Assembly (NCBI GenBank): GCA_022072505.1
Contig: JAJVHU010000001.1
Location: 1-47,967 of the forward strand
From: Phycisphaerae bacterium
GTDB lineage: Bacteria; Planctomycetota; Phycisphaerae; UBA1845
Length of the DNA: 47,967 nucleotides
Reading direction: 5' to 3'
The notes beneath the pieces are model-generated. The model made no database searches, was not told the origin of the DNA, and was given only the letters and a program-made list of their open reading frames with translations. The number at the start of each line of letters is the position of its first letter. Position 1 is the first letter of the stretch. A program made the translations under genes and the position numbers. Of this stretch, positions 34,938 to 43,685 are shown piece by piece.

Positions 34938-35069
34938 TCCTGCCTCCTTCGTCGTGATGCGCGGCGGGGACTTCGCGGAGACGACCTGACCAGCTTACCT
35001 CCGACGCAGCGCATCACCAAGACAATTGCTGGTCATCGCGCCGCCGCGGCCTTATCTTCCGGAGAAGTT

Positions 35070-36302
35070 ATGACACCTTCGCCCGCCGAGCCTGAGCCCT
35101 CACCAGTCCCGCGGTCGCGTCGCCGACGCCGGGTCTTCCGGTTGGCGGTCGCAATTGCGGCCCTGATGCTCGCGGATCAGTTGGCGGGAGTCCTGCTCAT
35201 CCGGAACGGGCGGTTCCGAGGGCGGCCGGTCCCTCCCTACCAACTTACCTTCAACGACGCCCAGCGCCGGCACGTGCGCGAAATGACCGAGCGCTGGGAT
35301 TCGTACACCTGTTTCGACCCCGAGCTTGGCTGGTCGATCCGGCCGGGCGGAGTTTCCGACGACGGTCGCTACCGGGCCAACGCCGCCGGGTTTCGCGCCG
35401 ACCGGGATTACGACCTCGCACCGCCTCCCGGCGTGCTTCGCGTCGCCGCGCTCGGCGAGTCCTTTACTCACGCCGCAACCGGCAACGCCGACACGTGGTG
35501 CGCCTGCCTGGAACGCATGAACCCCGCGCTGGAAGCGCTGAACTTCGGCGTGAACGGATACGGACTCGATCAGGCGCTGCTGCGCTACCGGCGCGACGCC
35601 GCGCCCTACCGACCGCACGTGGTGATCCTCGGTCTGATGGTGGAAAACCTCCTGCGCCACGTCTCCGTCTACCGGCCCGCGTACCACCACGACACGATCT
35701 CCGCCGTGGTGAAGCCTCGTTTTCGGATTGACGACGCAGGCGCCCTCACCCTTATCCCCTGTCCCGTCGAAAGCGTCGCCGCCCTGAAGACGGACATTGA
35801 GTCGGAAGCGATCCTGAACACGCTGCGGACCACGGATTACTGGATCATGCGGGCGCCGCTCGCCTACGAACGATCGCCGCTCTTTGCTTCCGGCGTGTTC
35901 CGGTTGATCTACGCGGTTCACGAGAACGCCGCTCGCGACCCGAGAGAGCATTATCTCAACCCCGAAGGCGAGCCTTTCCGTGTCACCCTGGCGCTGGTCC
36001 GGTCTTTCAACGACGAGGCCCGCCGAAACGGCGCACGACGCGTCATCCTGCTTCTGATGCCGGACGAGAGAGCGCTTTTCGATCGTTATGACGGCCTCGA
36101 GCCTTACTGGGAGGGGTTGCTGTCGGAAGCCCGCAACGCCGGCGTCGAAACGCTGGACGTCAGCCCCCGGCTTCTTGACGCAATGACCGCCTTGGGCGTG
36201 TCCGCGTTGTTCTCGGAGAATCATTACACGCCCCTGGGCAACCGGCTGGTTGCGGAGGAACTGCTCCAGATTCTCAACCGTGAGAACCCGGGCGCCCCCT
36301 GA
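35070..36302 (+). CDS. Membrane-anchored SGNH/GDSL-type hydrolase-like protein
   Basis: 410 aa. A basic N terminus and one membrane helix (VFRLAVAIAALMLADQLAGV, about residues 22-41) are followed by block I LGESFTHAA (Ser), NFGVNGYGLDQAL, VVILGLMVENLLRH and the C-terminal NHYTPLGNRLVAEEL with the expected His. Members of this AlgX/SGNH-like group often modify surface polysaccharides (O-acetyl groups), but the substrate cannot be read here. The ATG at 35070 has GGAG five bases upstream. Long in-frame sequence before it is antisense to the protease gene and is not coding. Confidence 0.75.
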   Translation: MTPSPAEPEPSPVPRSRRRRRVFRLAVAIAALMLADQLAGVLLIRNGRFRGRPVPPYQLTFNDAQRRHVREMTERWDSYTCFDPELGWSIRPGGVSDDGRYRANAAGFRADRDYDLAPPPGVLRVAALGESFTHAATGNADTWCACLERMNPALEALNFGVNGYGLDQALLRYRRDAAPYRPHVVILGLMVENLLRHVSVYRPAYHHDTISAVVKPRFRIDDAGALTLIPCPVESVAALKTDIESEAILNTLRTTDYWIMRAPLAYERSPLFASGVFRLIYAVHENAARDPREHYLNPEGEPFRVTLALVRSFNDEARRNGARRVILLLMPDERALFDRYDGLEPYWEGLLSEARNAGVETLDVSPRLLDAMTALGVSALFSENHYTPLGNRLVAEELLQILNRENPGAP

Positions 36303-36341
36303 CGACGGGCGCCGCCCCGATCCAGGTTCGCGTTTTGTCGA

Positions 36342-36454
36342 CCCGCCCACCCGGGCGCCTCATTCTCCCGGAAGGTATTGCCCGAGCTTCCGAGGCGGAC
36401 AAAAGCATCGTGCATGCCTTCAGCAAGCAAGAATGAGGCCCCCGGGTGGGCGGG
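36342..36454. repeat. 25-bp inverted repeat enclosing inner hairpins
   Basis: Arms CCCGCCCACCCGGGCGCCTC plus ATTCT (36342-36366) and its complement (36430-36454) match at 24 of 25 positions. The 63-bp centre contains CGGAAG...CTTCCG and GCAT...ATGC stems. It begins 40 bp after the SGNH gene stop. Could be a mobile-element remnant or a structured RNA; no T run follows. Confidence 0.8.
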
Positions 36455-36997
36455 CAAGACGTCGCCGCGTGGAAACTTCGCGTCGCCGTCATGCCGCCAC
36501 ATCCCTGGACGGTTGAGTCACGGATGCCCGTGGCTCGCAATCTGCGATGACAACCGGTCGGGGGCCCCGGCTGTCGCACGGAACCCGGGAGCTGTCTGCA
36601 CCCCCACACTCACCACCCCCCGACGCGCCGGACCTCAGATCCGCTGACGCCCGTCGCACCGCATGTCGGACCCGAACCGGCCGGGGGGGTTCCAGTCCCA
36701 GCCGGTCGATCTGTTGAAAGCGGAAGGATCTTCGGTGCCCTCCGCTGTCATCCGATCCTCGGGTCCGTCACTACCCTTGTTGCGCAATCCGTAACCGCCT
36801 TATTCGGCCTGACATCTTTTTACAATTCACTTGGCCTCCCGCCTGACCTGCTCTCCACGCCTGAAACAAAACCTCCCTCGGTTTTGACCAGTACGCCGGC
36901 GCGGGCACGCTGGTTCTCGCGAATTTTCTCTCCGAGCCACCGACCCGTGCGAACCTTCAGCGCCAAGGGAACCCGTCGGAACCGCATACTGCGCCTA
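36455..36997. other. Intergenic region, nothing recognised
   Basis: Apart from homopolymer-rich C and G runs near 36550-36700 I see no gene, repeat family or promoter that can be supported. Confidence 0.4.
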
Positions 36998-37099
36998 TCA
37001 GCCCGTTGAAAAAGGGTGGCGCGTCCCTCCGGGACGCGAATTTCACCGGGGAAAACCGGCATGACAAAGCCCGATCGCGCGTTCTTCAACAGGCGGTCA
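36998..37099 (+). mobile_element. MITE-like element, copy 4
   Basis: Terminal repeats TCAGCCCGTTGAAAAAGG and TTCTTCAACAGGCGGTCAG, central palindrome GCGTCCCTCCGGGACGC. Same orientation as copy 1. Confidence 0.75.
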
Positions 37100-37312
37100 G
37101 CCCCGGAAGGGGCGCTGGAAAACACCCCAGCACGCCAGTGCTGGGAAGCCGTCGCCGATGACCCGAAAGTCCCGGAGGGGCGACAGAAGTTCGGGAGCTA
37201 GGGAAATCGCCGCGCCGCCGATCGCCGTCCCTCCCACGCATCATCGCACGTCGCGTCACAACAACCGAATATCCGGAACCCAGAGCGCCGGAGTCCGTTG
37301 TTGGAGACTCAG
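37098..37312 (+). repeat. Repeat G copy 3 followed by repeat E
   Basis: Repeat G (37098-37190) retains the CCAGCAC-GCCA-GTGCTGG hairpin and CCCGGAGGGG. Repeat E lies at 37286-37312 (CGCCGGAGTCCGTTGTTGG), ending 6 bp before the thiolase stop. Confidence 0.75.
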
Positions 37313-37318
37313 GTCCGC

Positions 37319-38563
37319 TCAGACGCGCTCTATCATCGTCGCGACGCCCTGCCCGACGCCCACGCACAACGTCGCAAGCCCGCGCCGAACCCTCGAATCC
37401 AGCCGCATCTGGTGAACGAGCGTCGTCACCAGCCGGGCCCCGCTCATCCCCAGCGGATGCCCCAGCGCGATCGCCCCGCCGTTCGGATTCAAACGCGGAC
37501 CCGGCCCAGACCCGTCGGCCTGCCAGCATCGATCCTCCAGCCCCAGCAGCCGAACGCACGCGAGACACTGAGCGGCGAAGGCTTCGTTCAACTCGATGTG
37601 ATCGAAGTCGCTCAGCGTAAGACCGGTGCGTTTCAGCAGCTTCTGCACCGCGGGGACGGGGCCGACGCCCATGCAAGACGGATCAACACCCGCGGTCGCC
37701 GACGGACCGATGACGGCAATCCCACGCAACCCGAGGCGCGCCGCCGCGCCCGCTTCAACAAGGAGCAGCGCCGCCGCGCCGTCATTGATCCCCGACGAGT
37801 TCCCGGCCGTCACGCTCCCGGCTTCCCCCGGTTTGACGAACGCGGGCTTGAGCTTCGCCAGCGACTCGGCGGTCGTCTCCGGGCGCGGGTGCTCATCCTG
37901 CGTCACGCGCAGCGGATCCCCCTTCCGTTGCGGGATTTCGACCGCAACGATCTCCTCCGCGAACCGCCCCGCGGCCTGCGCCCGGCCGCATTTGATCTGA
38001 CTTTCCGCGGCGAAGCGATCCTGATCCTCGCGCGAAATCTGGTGAAGCTTTGCGACGTTCTCGGCCGTCTCGCCCATGCTGAAGGGGTAGTGCTTCTGCG
38101 CCAGCTTCGGATTCGTGAAACGCCACCCGATCGTCGTGTCGTACGCCTCGACCCGCCGGTCGAACGCCTCCTCCGCCTTCGCCAGCACCAACGGCGCGCG
38201 GGTCATGCTCTCCACCCCGCCCGCGACGACGACCTCCGCGCAGCCGCTCTCAATCATGCGCGCGGCGACGTTGACCGCCTCGAGCCCCGAGGCGCAAAGC
38301 CGGTTGACCGTCGCTCCCGGCACGCTCACCGGAAGCCCCGCCAGCAGCGCCGCCATCCTCGCCGCGTTGCGGTTGTCCTCGCCGGCCTGGTTCGCCGCCC
38401 CCAGATACACGTCGTCGATCCGCGCCGGGTCAATCCCGCTGCGCACGACGACTTCGCGGATCACCAGCGCCGCCAGATCATCCGGGCGCACCGACTTCAA
38501 CGCCCCGCCGTAGCGCCCGATCGGGGTGCGGACGGCCTCGATAACGACGGCTTTTCTGGACAT
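37319..38563 (-). CDS. Acetyl-CoA acetyltransferase (thiolase)
   Basis: 414 aa. The thiolase Cys is in NRLCASGLEAVN (about residue 90), the His in NPNGGAIALGHPLG (about 370), and the second Cys in ATLCVGVGQG (about 400). Other blocks are GGVESMTRAP and GNSSGINDGAAALLL. It catalyses reversible condensation or cleavage of acyl-CoA units; the PcaF/AtoB-type branch is most likely but cannot be separated by eye. The ATG at 38563 lies 13 codons inside the open frame. It is 53 bp downstream of the hflK-like gene and probably not functionally linked to the SPFH genes. Confidence 0.93.
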   Translation of the reverse strand: MSRKAVVIEAVRTPIGRYGGALKSVRPDDLAALVIREVVVRSGIDPARIDDVYLGAANQAGEDNRNAARMAALLAGLPVSVPGATVNRLCASGLEAVNVAARMIESGCAEVVVAGGVESMTRAPLVLAKAEEAFDRRVEAYDTTIGWRFTNPKLAQKHYPFSMGETAENVAKLHQISREDQDRFAAESQIKCGRAQAAGRFAEEIVAVEIPQRKGDPLRVTQDEHPRPETTAESLAKLKPAFVKPGEAGSVTAGNSSGINDGAAALLLVEAGAAARLGLRGIAVIGPSATAGVDPSCMGVGPVPAVQKLLKRTGLTLSDFDHIELNEAFAAQCLACVRLLGLEDRCWQADGSGPGPRLNPNGGAIALGHPLGMSGARLVTTLVHQMRLDSRVRRGLATLCVGVGQGVATMIERV

Positions 38564-38615
38564 CCCGTCCAGTATGCGGTGGAGGCGGAGGACGGACAAC
38601 ACCGGGCTTCCGGCG

Positions 38616-39551
38616 TCAGGGGCTCTCGTAGATCGTGATCCGCTGCGGACCGTCGCCGTCGGCGGGCGGGAGGATGACGACGCGCGCGCGGGACATCACC
38701 CGCTCGAAGGTCTCGATCAGCAGGCGTGTGCGCGTCAGCTCCGCAGACCGGTGGTACTCCGGAAGCAGTCGGACGAAGCGGTCCGCGTCGCCCTGCGCCC
38801 GCGAGACCCGCGCCGACGCGAGTCCTCGCGCGTCGTCAATCTGCCGCGCCGCCTCGGCCTGCGCCGTCGAGACCGTCCGCGCCGCCCACGTCCGCGCCTG
38901 CTCGACGCGCTGCTCGGCGTCCTTCTGCGCGCTGCCGACGTCGGTGAAGGCGTCGATCACCGGCGCCGGCGGGTTCACCTCGTGCAGGTTCGCGTCGATC
39001 AGCGTCAGCCCCGCGTCATAAGCCTCCAGCAGCGCCTGCCCGTCGGAAAGCGCACGCTGCTGAATCTCGTTCTTGCGCGTCGTCAGGATGTCGTCCACCG
39101 GCATCGACGCCGCCAACGCCCCCAGCGCCGCGTCCACCGCGCGCTCGACCAGGAAATCCGCCTCCTCCGCCCGGAACAAGTACGCCGACGGATCGCGCAC
39201 CCGGTACTGAACCGCCATCTTGATCTTCAGAATGTTCTCGTCGCCCGTCAGCATGTCCGACCGCCGCGCCTCGGAGAAAAGACGCCCGAGCATCGTGTAC
39301 CCGACCTCGACGCGCCGGACTTCGGTGGTCGTCGGCCGGTGGACTTCGCCGATCGGCGGCGGAAAGGCGTAATGCAGACCGGGAGCCACGTCATCCTGCA
39401 CCACGCGCCCGAACCGCAGCACGATCCCGCGTTGCCCGGGCTCGACGCTGAAAAACCCCGTCGCCAGCCACCCGCAGACCCCCAGCACGAACACGAGGAA
39501 CCCCCAGCGCCCCCACCGGAAAGACCGTCCTGTCGCACGCCCCGGCATCAC
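38616..39551 (-). CDS. SPFH protein, HflK-like
   Basis: 311 aa. Transmembrane helix at about residues 17-35 (FLVFVLGVCGWLATGFFSV), then the SPFH domain: VEPGQRGIVLRFGRVVQDD, SDMLTGDENILKIKMAVQYR, and a coiled C-terminal region with VSTAQAEAARQIDDARG. HflK and HflC form a membrane complex that modulates the FtsH protease. It overlaps the hflC-like gene by 4 bp, consistent with one transcript and paired assembly, although the order here is hflC then hflK. A second HflK-like domain sits in the fusion gene upstream. Confidence 0.85.
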   Translation of the reverse strand: MMPGRATGRSFRWGRWGFLVFVLGVCGWLATGFFSVEPGQRGIVLRFGRVVQDDVAPGLHYAFPPPIGEVHRPTTTEVRRVEVGYTMLGRLFSEARRSDMLTGDENILKIKMAVQYRVRDPSAYLFRAEEADFLVERAVDAALGALAASMPVDDILTTRKNEIQQRALSDGQALLEAYDAGLTLIDANLHEVNPPAPVIDAFTDVGSAQKDAEQRVEQARTWAARTVSTAQAEAARQIDDARGLASARVSRAQGDADRFVRLLPEYHRSAELTRTRLLIETFERVMSRARVVILPPADGDGPQRITIYESP

Positions 39552-40498
39552 TCCGCGCCCTCGCCTTCCGGCGGCGTGATCTGCGGCGCCGGCGAAGCCA
39601 GAGGCGGCGCGCCGATCGCCGGCGACAGTCCCCGCAGATAAGGGTGATCGCCCGGCACGAACAACGTCACGTTCTGCGTCAGCGACTTCTCGTAGGACTC
39701 GAGGTAACGCAGAAACGCGTAAAACTCCGGATCCCGACCGAACGCCGCGGCGTAGATCGACTGCACCTTCGCTTCCGCGTCGCCTTCGATCCGCTTCACT
39801 TCTTCGTAAGCCTGGCCGAGGATCTGCTTCTCCTCCGTCGCCGCCGCCGAGCGGATGCGCACCGCCTCGCTTTCACCCTCATTCAAATACGCCGAGGAGA
39901 ACTTCTTCCGCTCGTAGCGCATGCGCTCGAACACGCTGCTGCGGTTCGCCTCCGGCAGGTTGATCCGTTTCAACCGGATGTCCACGATGTCCAGTCCGTA
40001 AGCGTCCTCCAACTGCTTCTCGCAGGTCTCGTGGATCGTCCGCGTGATCGACGCCAGCTTCATTCGCGCCGGGTCCGTCGAGAAAAGCTCGTCCAGCCGA
40101 AACTCCGACAGCACCTTTCCGCACGACGAAAGCACCGCGTCGCGCAGCACCGCCTCCGCCCCCTCGCGGGATCCCAGCGTGCGCAGAAAAAGCAGCGGAT
40201 CCTTCACCTTCCAGCAGGCGTACGCGCTGACCTCGATGTTCTTCTTGTCGCCCGTCAGGAACTCCCGCGGCGGCTCGTCGAACCTCGGCACATCGAGCAC
40301 CAGCAGGCGCCGGTCGATCCGCGTCACACGGTCGATCGGCGTCGGCGCCTTGAAATACAGCCCGGCCTGCGACACCTGAAGCGTCGGCTTCCCGAAGCGC
40401 GTCACCACCGCAAGTTCCGTCTCATGCACCGTGAAGGCGCAGGACAGCCCCGCGGCCCCCGCGACAAACACCACCAGTAACGCCGTCAATTTCTTCAC
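39548..40498 (-). CDS. hflC: SPFH protein, HflC-like
   Basis: 316 aa. Short N-terminal membrane helix (KKLTALLVVFVAGAAGLSCA), then the SPFH domain with ETELAVVTRFGKP, EFLTGDKKNIEVSAYACW and IRLKRINLPEANRSSVFERM, and a C-terminal tail rich in Pro. The HflC-type block MRYERKKFSSAYLNEGE is present. The GTG at 40498 has GAGGG about 8 bases upstream; the ORF before it is non-family. A 141-bp gap containing repeat F separates it from the permease-SPFH fusion. Confidence 0.85.
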   Translation of the reverse strand: MKKLTALLVVFVAGAAGLSCAFTVHETELAVVTRFGKPTLQVSQAGLYFKAPTPIDRVTRIDRRLLVLDVPRFDEPPREFLTGDKKNIEVSAYACWKVKDPLLFLRTLGSREGAEAVLRDAVLSSCGKVLSEFRLDELFSTDPARMKLASITRTIHETCEKQLEDAYGLDIVDIRLKRINLPEANRSSVFERMRYERKKFSSAYLNEGESEAVRIRSAAATEEKQILGQAYEEVKRIEGDAEAKVQSIYAAAFGRDPEFYAFLRYLESYEKSLTQNVTLFVPGDHPYLRGLSPAIGAPPLASPAPQITPPEGEGAE

Positions 40499-40572
40499 GC
40501 GTCCGCCCTCAACTGACTTCGGCCCCCGCGCCCGCAACCCGGTTCTCATGCCACGTCGTGGTCGCCTCGTAC

Positions 40573-40603
40573 TAACCGAGCCGCGCCCGTCAGGAAGCGT
40601 TCT
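40573..40603 (+). repeat. Dispersed repeat F, copy 5
   Basis: TAACCGAGCCGCGCCCGTCA followed by GGAAGCGTTCT, in the gap between the SPFH fusion and hflC. Confidence 0.75.
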
Positions 40604-40639
40604 TATTCCACGCGCCTCCGACGGTCTTGAACCAGCGCC

Positions 40640-42802
40640 TTAGTGCTCCACGTCCGCCGGGGGCGGCGCCATCCGGCCTCCGTCCCCGCGCACGCCGTAA
40701 ATGATCTCCACCTTCGCCTTCTCGGGATCAACCAGCGCCACGTACTTCTTCAGCCCCGGCAAAACCGCGTCCGTCGCCGCCAGCCACGCCTGAAGCTTCG
40801 CCACAAAAGGCTGCGCGGCGAACGACTCCCGCTTCGCCGAAAACAATGTCGCGTCGCCCGTCGCCCGGCTGATCCGCTCCGCCGCCGCCCCGCGCGCCGC
40901 CTCGATCCGCTCGTGCGCGCCGGCTTTCGCCCGGCTGACCGTGATCGACGCGCTGTCCAGCGCCAGGTCGATCATGCTCATCTTCTGCTCCGCGCTGCTG
41001 GCCACCTCGCGGAACGCCGGGTGGACCGGCGACGGCGCATGCACATCCACCAGCCGGACATCCACGATGTCGATCCCCGCCCCCCACCGCTCCAGCATCG
41101 GACCCAGCAACCGCTCGCGCAGCTCCGCCTCAAGCTCGTCCCGCTCAACCGTCAGCAGGGCGTCGATGCCCCGCGTCGCCACCGCCTCGCGCATCGCCGA
41201 TTCCGCCGCCCCGCGCACCACCTGCTCCGCGTCCTCCACCCCGAACGCCCACGCCCGGAAGCCCGCCTCGCCCGCCGACATCCGGTAATGAACGCTCCAG
41301 CGCAGGTCGATGATGTCCGCGTTCGCGGTCACCACCCACGCCTCATCGAGAAACTCATCCAGACTCGGGTCGACCTGCACCATCTCCGGCTGGTTGCTGC
41401 GGAAACCCAGCTCCACCCGGCGCACAAGATCGGCGGCTTCGACGCTCCGCCCGCCGAAAGGCCACGGCGCATGCACGTAGACCCCGGGCTGGTCGAGGTA
41501 CGCGGTCGCCCGTCCGAAGCGAAGGATCGCCGCCCGCTGCCCGGGCTCGACCGTGAACACACCCGATCCGGCGTATATCGCCAGCGCCGCCGCCGCCCCT
41601 GCAAACACCACCCGCTTCACCGTCAGCGGCAACCCCGTCCGACGTGCGATGGATGCGACGACGCGCGTCGCAAGCCGCGTCCTCCGGAAGCTCGCCAGCG
41701 ACAACAGGATGACCAGCGCCGCCGCCCCCGTCTTGACCCAGCTTCGACCTTCCTCCGCGACCGCAAGGTTCAGCACGGGCATCGTGAACCAGCCCCGCGC
41801 CAACGCCGCATCGAACGCCAGCCCCCCGGCAAGGCTCAGCACGAGGATGCACGCCAGGTAGAGAACAACACCCCGCCGCCCCATCTCTCGCGCGATCACG
41901 AGGAGTCCGGCCATGTTGGTCGCCGGTCCCGCCAGCAGGAACACCAGCGCCGCTCCGGGACTGACCCCGCCGGCGATCATCCCCACCGCCATCGGCGTCG
42001 AGGCCGTCGCGCACACGTACATCGGCGTCGCCAGCAGCAGCATCCCCGCCATCGCGATGAACGACCCCCCCGCAAAACGATCGAGACCGATCTTCGGCAG
42101 GAGCACCGCGATCAGCCCCCCGATCACCACGCCCGCCAGCAGCGACACGATCAGGTCATCAAAGAACTCGACAAACCCGAACCGCAAGGCGCTCCGCGCA
42201 GATGCCCCCAAGCCGCGCGGCGCTTCAGCCGTCGCCGCCAGATCGACATGGTTGTGCTCATGCCCGTGATCGTGATCACACGTCGCCTCGTGTGTGTGCG
42301 ACGACTCCGCCTCGACACGGACGCCTTGCGCGAGGCCTTCCTTCGCTGACCCTGACGGCCCCTCATCCGGGATCGCCGGCGCGGTTCGATCCGTCCAGGG
42401 TTGCAGGTAGTTGGCCAACAATCCGGTGACCAGCGCCGTGATCAACGCCACCACCGGACGCACCACCGCCATCACCGGCCCGAGCAGGGCGTTCGTCTGA
42501 AGGATCGACACCATGTCGACCTCGGGGACGGAGATCACGAACGAGTACACCGCCCCGGGCTTCGCCCCTTTCCGCCGAAGCGTCATCGCCACCGGAAGCA
42601 CGCTGCACGAACACAGATCCAGCGGAACGCCCACCAGCGTCGCCCACAGCACTGAGCGGATATTCCCCTTGCGAAGCCGGTCGGCCATCGCCGTCCAGCG
42701 CGAAAACAGGACGTGAAACACCCCCGCCAGCGCGAACCCCGCCAGGAGGTAAACGCCGGACTCGTAAAGCACCCACCAGATCGCGTCGATGACCGGCCGC
42801 AT
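40640..42802 (-). CDS. Metal-efflux-type permease fused to an SPFH (HflK-like) domain
   Basis: 720 aa in one unbroken frame. Residues 1-400 are a DUF318/ArsP-like permease of the SO_0444 Cu/Zn-efflux type, with the Cys motif LCSCSVLPVA (C64, C66) and a second half containing VSPGAALVFLLAGPATNMAG. A His-rich loop lies between the halves (seven His among residues 169-185, DHDHGHEHNH). Residues 405-720 are an SPFH domain: VFTVEPGQRAAILRFGR, DIIDLRWSVHYRMSAGEAGF, IDIVDVRLVDVHAPSPVHP and a coiled tail. A membrane helix at about 394-412 precedes the SPFH part as in HflK. Expected role: membrane metal export with a built-in scaffold; the fusion's function is inference. Confidence 0.85.
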   Translation of the reverse strand: MRPVIDAIWWVLYESGVYLLAGFALAGVFHVLFSRWTAMADRLRKGNIRSVLWATLVGVPLDLCSCSVLPVAMTLRRKGAKPGAVYSFVISVPEVDMVSILQTNALLGPVMAVVRPVVALITALVTGLLANYLQPWTDRTAPAIPDEGPSGSAKEGLAQGVRVEAESSHTHEATCDHDHGHEHNHVDLAATAEAPRGLGASARSALRFGFVEFFDDLIVSLLAGVVIGGLIAVLLPKIGLDRFAGGSFIAMAGMLLLATPMYVCATASTPMAVGMIAGGVSPGAALVFLLAGPATNMAGLLVIAREMGRRGVVLYLACILVLSLAGGLAFDAALARGWFTMPVLNLAVAEEGRSWVKTGAAALVILLSLASFRRTRLATRVVASIARRTGLPLTVKRVVFAGAAAALAIYAGSGVFTVEPGQRAAILRFGRATAYLDQPGVYVHAPWPFGGRSVEAADLVRRVELGFRSNQPEMVQVDPSLDEFLDEAWVVTANADIIDLRWSVHYRMSAGEAGFRAWAFGVEDAEQVVRGAAESAMREAVATRGIDALLTVERDELEAELRERLLGPMLERWGAGIDIVDVRLVDVHAPSPVHPAFREVASSAEQKMSMIDLALDSASITVSRAKAGAHERIEAARGAAAERISRATGDATLFSAKRESFAAQPFVAKLQAWLAATDAVLPGLKKYVALVDPEKAKVEIIYGVRGDGGRMAPPPADVEH

Positions 42803-42905
42803 GACCCGCGTCCAGGCTCCTTGTGCCCCCCGACCCCCGAATCCTGAACGGAAGGCAGGTCGGGTTAATTCCGCTCCGTGCGCGCATCACCCTCCGACGG
42901 CGACG

Positions 42906-43094
42906 TCAATCCCCGTCGTCGCCGTCAGGGGCCGCCTCATCCAGATACTTCTGGAACTCGCCCATCTTGTAGGAAAGGAAGCAGAATGCGTGATGCAGTG
43001 CGACATATTCGAGATCCGACTTGTCGGTCTCGGCGTCATGTCGCAGTTCATTGAGTTTCGCCAGGATCGGCTCCGCCTTCATCCGCGTCGACAC
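42906..43094 (-). CDS. Small conserved-looking acidic/helical protein (62 aa)
   Basis: A GTG start (ATG four codons later) preceded by GGGAGGGCGGGGC. Helical sequence with EPILAKLNELRHDAETDKSD and EYVALHHAFCFLSYKMGEFQ, acidic C terminus (EAAPDGDDGD). The regular helix pattern and the strong ribosome site argue for a real gene. No family assigned. It diverges from the tRNA gene 300 bp away. Confidence 0.6.
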   Translation of the reverse strand: MSTRMKAEPILAKLNELRHDAETDKSDLEYVALHHAFCFLSYKMGEFQKYLDEAAPDGDDGD

Positions 43095-43397
43095 GCCCCG
43101 CCCTCCCTTCCGAAACGCCGCCCCCGCCACGGCATTGCCGTGCGACCCGCCCCTTCTTGGCGGACGCCGCCGCCCCAACTCTGACCGCGCCTGACCGCGT
43201 CCGGACCCCGCGTCCAGCGACCGGACGCCCCGACGCCGCGCATTCTCGCGCGTCCGGCCCGGTTGTCGAGGGTAATACGCCTGAAGGACCGGACTCGCCA
43301 CGCGCTTGACGGTTTCCCTGACCACCGGTATGAAAGGGCGCTCGAAGGAACCGGAAGGTTCGGACGGCGTCGACAACGCTTTCCCGCCCCGGTTCTC

Positions 43398-43471
<74 letters not shown>

Positions 43472-43685
43472 TTCTCTCGCTCTGCAAGCCCATCCCGGCG
43501 TGCCTTCGAGTACGTTGCGTCGTTTCCCGTCCCCTGCCGGGCGGTCCGAACTCGCCGACCCCGCCCCGCGGTTGAAATTCCCGCCGGAATCACGACACTG
43601 AATCCGTGAAAGTCCGCCGAACCCGGAACTGAGCGGTCGCCGGGCGGCAGGAAGACGGCAGGCGGGTTTCCACGGAGGCGTAGAT

